In this document: positions 4,295 to 6,201 of the stretch, piece by piece
Layout: each line of letters begins with the position of its first letter
Numbering within the stretch: the first letter of the stretch is position 1
NCBI GenBank assembly: GCA_002495465.1
Contig: DAFN01000003.1
Span: forward strand, 257 to 6,457
DNA length: 6,201 nucleotides
Direction: 5' to 3'
Source of the DNA: an archaeon UBA55
GTDB lineage: Archaea; Undinarchaeota; Undinarchaeia; Undinarchaeales; Undinarchaeaceae
Notes under the pieces: generated by a model
Told to the model about the DNA's origin: nothing
What the model saw: only the letters and a program-made list of their open reading frames with translations
Databases searched by the model: none
Program-made: the position numbers and the translations under genes

Positions 4295-4954
4295 ATGGCC
4301 TTTATACTATTGAATTTGAAAGCCTATAAACAGGGAGTGGGAAAAAACGCTGAGAATCTTGCTAGCATAGCTAGGGAAGTGTCTGAGTCTTCAGGCAAGC
4401 GAATAATTATTGCTTCTCAGGCTACTGATATCCGAGCGGTTTCCAAACTTATTGAAACATTTGCCCAACATGTGGATTCCGCACCTCTTGGAGCACAAAC
4501 AGGTTCAATTCTTCCGGAATCAGCAAAGGCAGCAGGGGCTACAGGAAGTCTTCTAAACCATGCCGAGCAGCAGATTTCTGATGACGATATAAAAACTGGA
4601 GTTGCGAGACTTAAGACTCTTGAAATGGAAAGCATGGTTTGCGCAAGCAGCCCTGAACTTGCTGCAAAATATGCAGAATATGGACCAACTTATATTGCAA
4701 TAGAGCCCCCTGAACTGATAGGAAGTGGCATTTCAGTTTCCACGGCAAATCCAGATATAGTTACTGCGAGTATAGAGAAAGTAAAGGCAGTAAATCCGTC
4801 TGTAAAAGTAGTCTGCGGAGCAGGCATATCCAGCGGCGAGGACGTCAGAAAAGCAATAGAACTCGGCTCAGAAGGAGCTCTGGCTGCAAGCGCCTTTGTA
4901 AAAGCAGATGACCCGAAAGCAGTTCTGGAAGACTTGGTCGGAGGCCTAAAATGA
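4295..4954 (+). CDS. tpiA: Triosephosphate isomerase, archaeal type
   Basis: Interconverts dihydroxyacetone phosphate and glyceraldehyde 3-phosphate in glycolysis and gluconeogenesis. The 219-residue product matches the short archaeal TPI, which lacks helices present in the roughly 250-residue bacterial and eukaryotic enzyme and is typically a tetramer. Active-site residues are in order: N7 and K9 (LLNLKAY), H89 (SLLNHAE) and catalytic E137 (AIEPPELIGSG). The phosphate-binding loops GSGIS (143-147) and CGAGISSGED (174-183) follow. The ATG at 4295 gives the family N-terminus directly before the first beta strand. A GTG at 4277 is in frame and would add six residues; it sits 25 bp after a TATA-like element and cannot be excluded. 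The GTGAT at 4277-4281 resembles a Shine-Dalgarno core but is 13 nt from the ATG, which is long. The gene heads an operon: its TGA overlaps the pgk ATG by four bases. Confidence 0.96.
   Translation: MAFILLNLKAYKQGVGKNAENLASIAREVSESSGKRIIIASQATDIRAVSKLIETFAQHVDSAPLGAQTGSILPESAKAAGATGSLLNHAEQQISDDDIKTGVARLKTLEMESMVCASSPELAAKYAEYGPTYIAIEPPELIGSGISVSTANPDIVTASIEKVKAVNPSVKVVCGAGISSGEDVRKAIELGSEGALAASAFVKADDPKAVLEDLVGGLK
4940..4944 (+). promoter_or_regulatory. Shine-Dalgarno site for pgk, inside the tpi coding region
   Basis: GGAGG lies six bases before the pgk ATG at 4951, within the Gly-Gly codons at the end of tpi. It is the only strong Shine-Dalgarno match seen at a start codon in this window. 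It is at an internal operon gene, whereas the first genes appear leaderless, a common archaeal pattern. Confidence 0.65.
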
Positions 4955-6171
4955 GCTCTTTCAACACAATGGATGATTTTGATTTTTCAGACAAGACAGC
5001 AATAGTCAGGGTGGATTTAAACTCACCAATAGATCCTCAAACTGGAGAGTTTTTGGACATAAGGAGAATAGAAAAGCACGCAATAACTATCAAAGAACTT
5101 TCCGAAAAAGGGGCAAAAGTTGTTGTTCTTGCTCACCAGGGTCGTCCTGGCTCAAGAGACTTTACAACTCTTGAAAAACACACCGTATATCTTCAGAAGG
5201 AAGTCGGACTTCCTATTGAGTATATAGAAGGGGGTCTCATAAGTCCTGGTGTTGTCAAAAAAATAAAGGAAATGAATAAAGGTGAAATAATTTTACTTGA
5301 GAATGTTCGTTTCCTTTCAGAAGAAAATATTTCACAGCCCTCAGATGTTCAGGCAAAGACCCATTTTGTTGGGGTGCTCGCTCCTCTGGCTGATATTTAT
5401 GTCGGAGATGCCTTCGCAACGGCTCACAGAAGTCAGAGCTCTCTTGTCGGTTTCCCCGAACTCCTTCCATCTTGCGCCGGAAGGGTAATGGAAAAAGAAA
5501 TTTCAATGCTATCTGAGGCAAGAAATTCTGATGCTAGACCTAGTGTATTCTCAGCTGGTGGGGCGAAGGTTCGTGACAGCCTGAAAGTTATTGCACACTT
5601 CCTGGACCGGGAAATTGTTGACACAGTTCTAACCTCAGGTCTCGTTTCCAGTGTATTTCTGGTGGCAAAAGGATATAAAATCGGAGGTCTGGAATATATG
5701 GAAAATTACACTTCACTTGTAAGAAAAGCAAAAAGACTCTACAATGATTATCCTGATAAAATAATTCTTCCTGAGGATCTTGCGGCAGACAAATACGGAG
5801 AAAGGATAGAGCTACCTCTTTCAGAGCTTCCAATTCCTTACAAAATATCTGATATAGGAAGTAAGACTGCTAAAAAGTATTCTGAAATTCTCAGGTCGGC
5901 AAAGACTATTATAGCTAATGGACCTGCGGGGATTTTCGAAGACGAAAACTTTTCCAAGGGAACCAATGAAATTGCAAAGGCAATCGCCGAATCTGGAGGA
6001 TTCACAGTTGTTGGAGGCGGTCATATCGCAACAGCAATACGCAAGCTAAATCTTGGAGACAAAATTACTCACATAAGCACAGGAGGCGGAGCATGCATAC
6101 TCTTCTTAGCAGGGGCAAAGTTGCCTGCTATAGAAGCTCTTAAGAAGGCAAAGGAACGAGAATCTAAGTAA
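4951..6171 (+). CDS. pgk: Phosphoglycerate kinase, archaeal type
   Basis: Transfers phosphate between 1,3-bisphosphoglycerate plus ADP and 3-phosphoglycerate plus ATP; cytosolic, and reversible for gluconeogenesis. The 406-residue length fits the two-domain monomer. N-terminal domain motifs for 3-PG binding are RVDLNSPID (20-28), the substrate loop LAHQGRPG (60-67) and LENVRF (116-121), then VGDAFATAHRSQSS (151-164). The nucleotide-binding domain shows SAGGAKVRDSL (201-211), NGPAGIFE (323-330) and the GGGHIATAI plus STGGGA elements (355-363 and 377-382). The His after the GGG replaces the Asp usual in bacterial PGK, as is common in archaea. The RVDLNSPIDPQTGEFLD stretch resembles methanogen-type PGKs. 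The start ATG overlaps the tpi stop (ATGA) and follows a GGAGG site. The TAA is one base before the next start codon. Confidence 0.98.
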   Translation: MSSFNTMDDFDFSDKTAIVRVDLNSPIDPQTGEFLDIRRIEKHAITIKELSEKGAKVVVLAHQGRPGSRDFTTLEKHTVYLQKEVGLPIEYIEGGLISPGVVKKIKEMNKGEIILLENVRFLSEENISQPSDVQAKTHFVGVLAPLADIYVGDAFATAHRSQSSLVGFPELLPSCAGRVMEKEISMLSEARNSDARPSVFSAGGAKVRDSLKVIAHFLDREIVDTVLTSGLVSSVFLVAKGYKIGGLEYMENYTSLVRKAKRLYNDYPDKIILPEDLAADKYGERIELPLSELPIPYKISDIGSKTAKKYSEILRSAKTIIANGPAGIFEDENFSKGTNEIAKAIAESGGFTVVGGGHIATAIRKLNLGDKITHISTGGGACILFLAGAKLPAIEALKKAKERESK

Positions 6172-6172
6172 A

Positions 6173-6201
6173 ATGAGCAAGGTAAAAGTAGCAATCAACG
6201 G
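6173..6201 (+). CDS. gap: Start of glyceraldehyde-3-phosphate dehydrogenase, archaeal type (cut by window end)
   Basis: Only ten residues are visible, MSKVKVAING, beginning at ATG 6173-6175, one base after the pgk stop. They match the N-terminus of archaeal phosphorylating GAPDH, where a Lys-Val-x-Val-Ala-Ile-Asn-Gly strand opens the Rossmann fold and leads into the GYGTIGKR dinucleotide-binding loop. The position behind tpi and pgk supports this, since GAPDH makes or uses the 1,3-bisphosphoglycerate handled by PGK. No Shine-Dalgarno is obvious, so coupling to pgk is likely. Ten residues cannot confirm cofactor preference or exclude another Rossmann-fold enzyme. Confidence 0.8.

Overview
The window is archaeal chromosome. 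The evidence is the gene content (a FEN-1 flap endonuclease with all seven catalytic acids, a DUF371 protein, aEF-1beta, the short archaeal form of triosephosphate isomerase, archaeal-type phosphoglycerate kinase and the start of an archaeal GAPDH) and TATA-like boxes 24-30 bp upstream of several starts, the spacing expected for leaderless or nearly leaderless archaeal mRNAs. Base composition is AT-leaning by eye, and ATA and AGA/AGG codons are common. I cannot place the lineage. The packing suggests a compact genome, but a DPANN or euryarchaeal assignment would need a tree.

Layout. Positions 2-202 (+) are the 3' end of a protein with an acidic Glu/Pro linker and a C-terminal membrane anchor. 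It runs head-on into a small multi-pass membrane protein at 540-199 (-). That gene shares a 34-bp divergent promoter region with FEN-1 (575-1585, +), which is followed, with a 1-nt overlap, by DUF371 (1585-1992, +). DUF371 abuts the end of a minus-strand pair: a helical protein of unknown function (3731-3003) and an M24 Xaa-Pro peptidase (3006-1993), joined by an ATGA overlap. Divergent from that pair is a 42-residue AN1-like zinc-finger gene (3819-3947, +). Its 3' end overlaps the 3' end of aEF-1beta (4193-3933, -) by 15 nt. Divergent from aEF-1beta is a glycolytic/gluconeogenic operon: TPI (4295-4954), PGK (4951-6171) and GAPDH (from 6173, cut by the window end).

How the genes work together. 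TPI, PGK and GAPDH catalyse consecutive steps of triose-phosphate metabolism and are joined by a 4-nt overlap and a 1-nt gap, so coordinated expression is very likely. FEN-1 and DUF371 look co-translated, as do the helical protein and the M24 peptidase. No mobile element, CRISPR array, RNA gene or defence system is visible, and no stretch over 300 bp lacks a gene. The least explained parts are the tiny zinc-finger gene, the helical-protein/M24 pair, the membrane protein facing FEN-1, and the fact that all three convergent gene ends touch or overlap.
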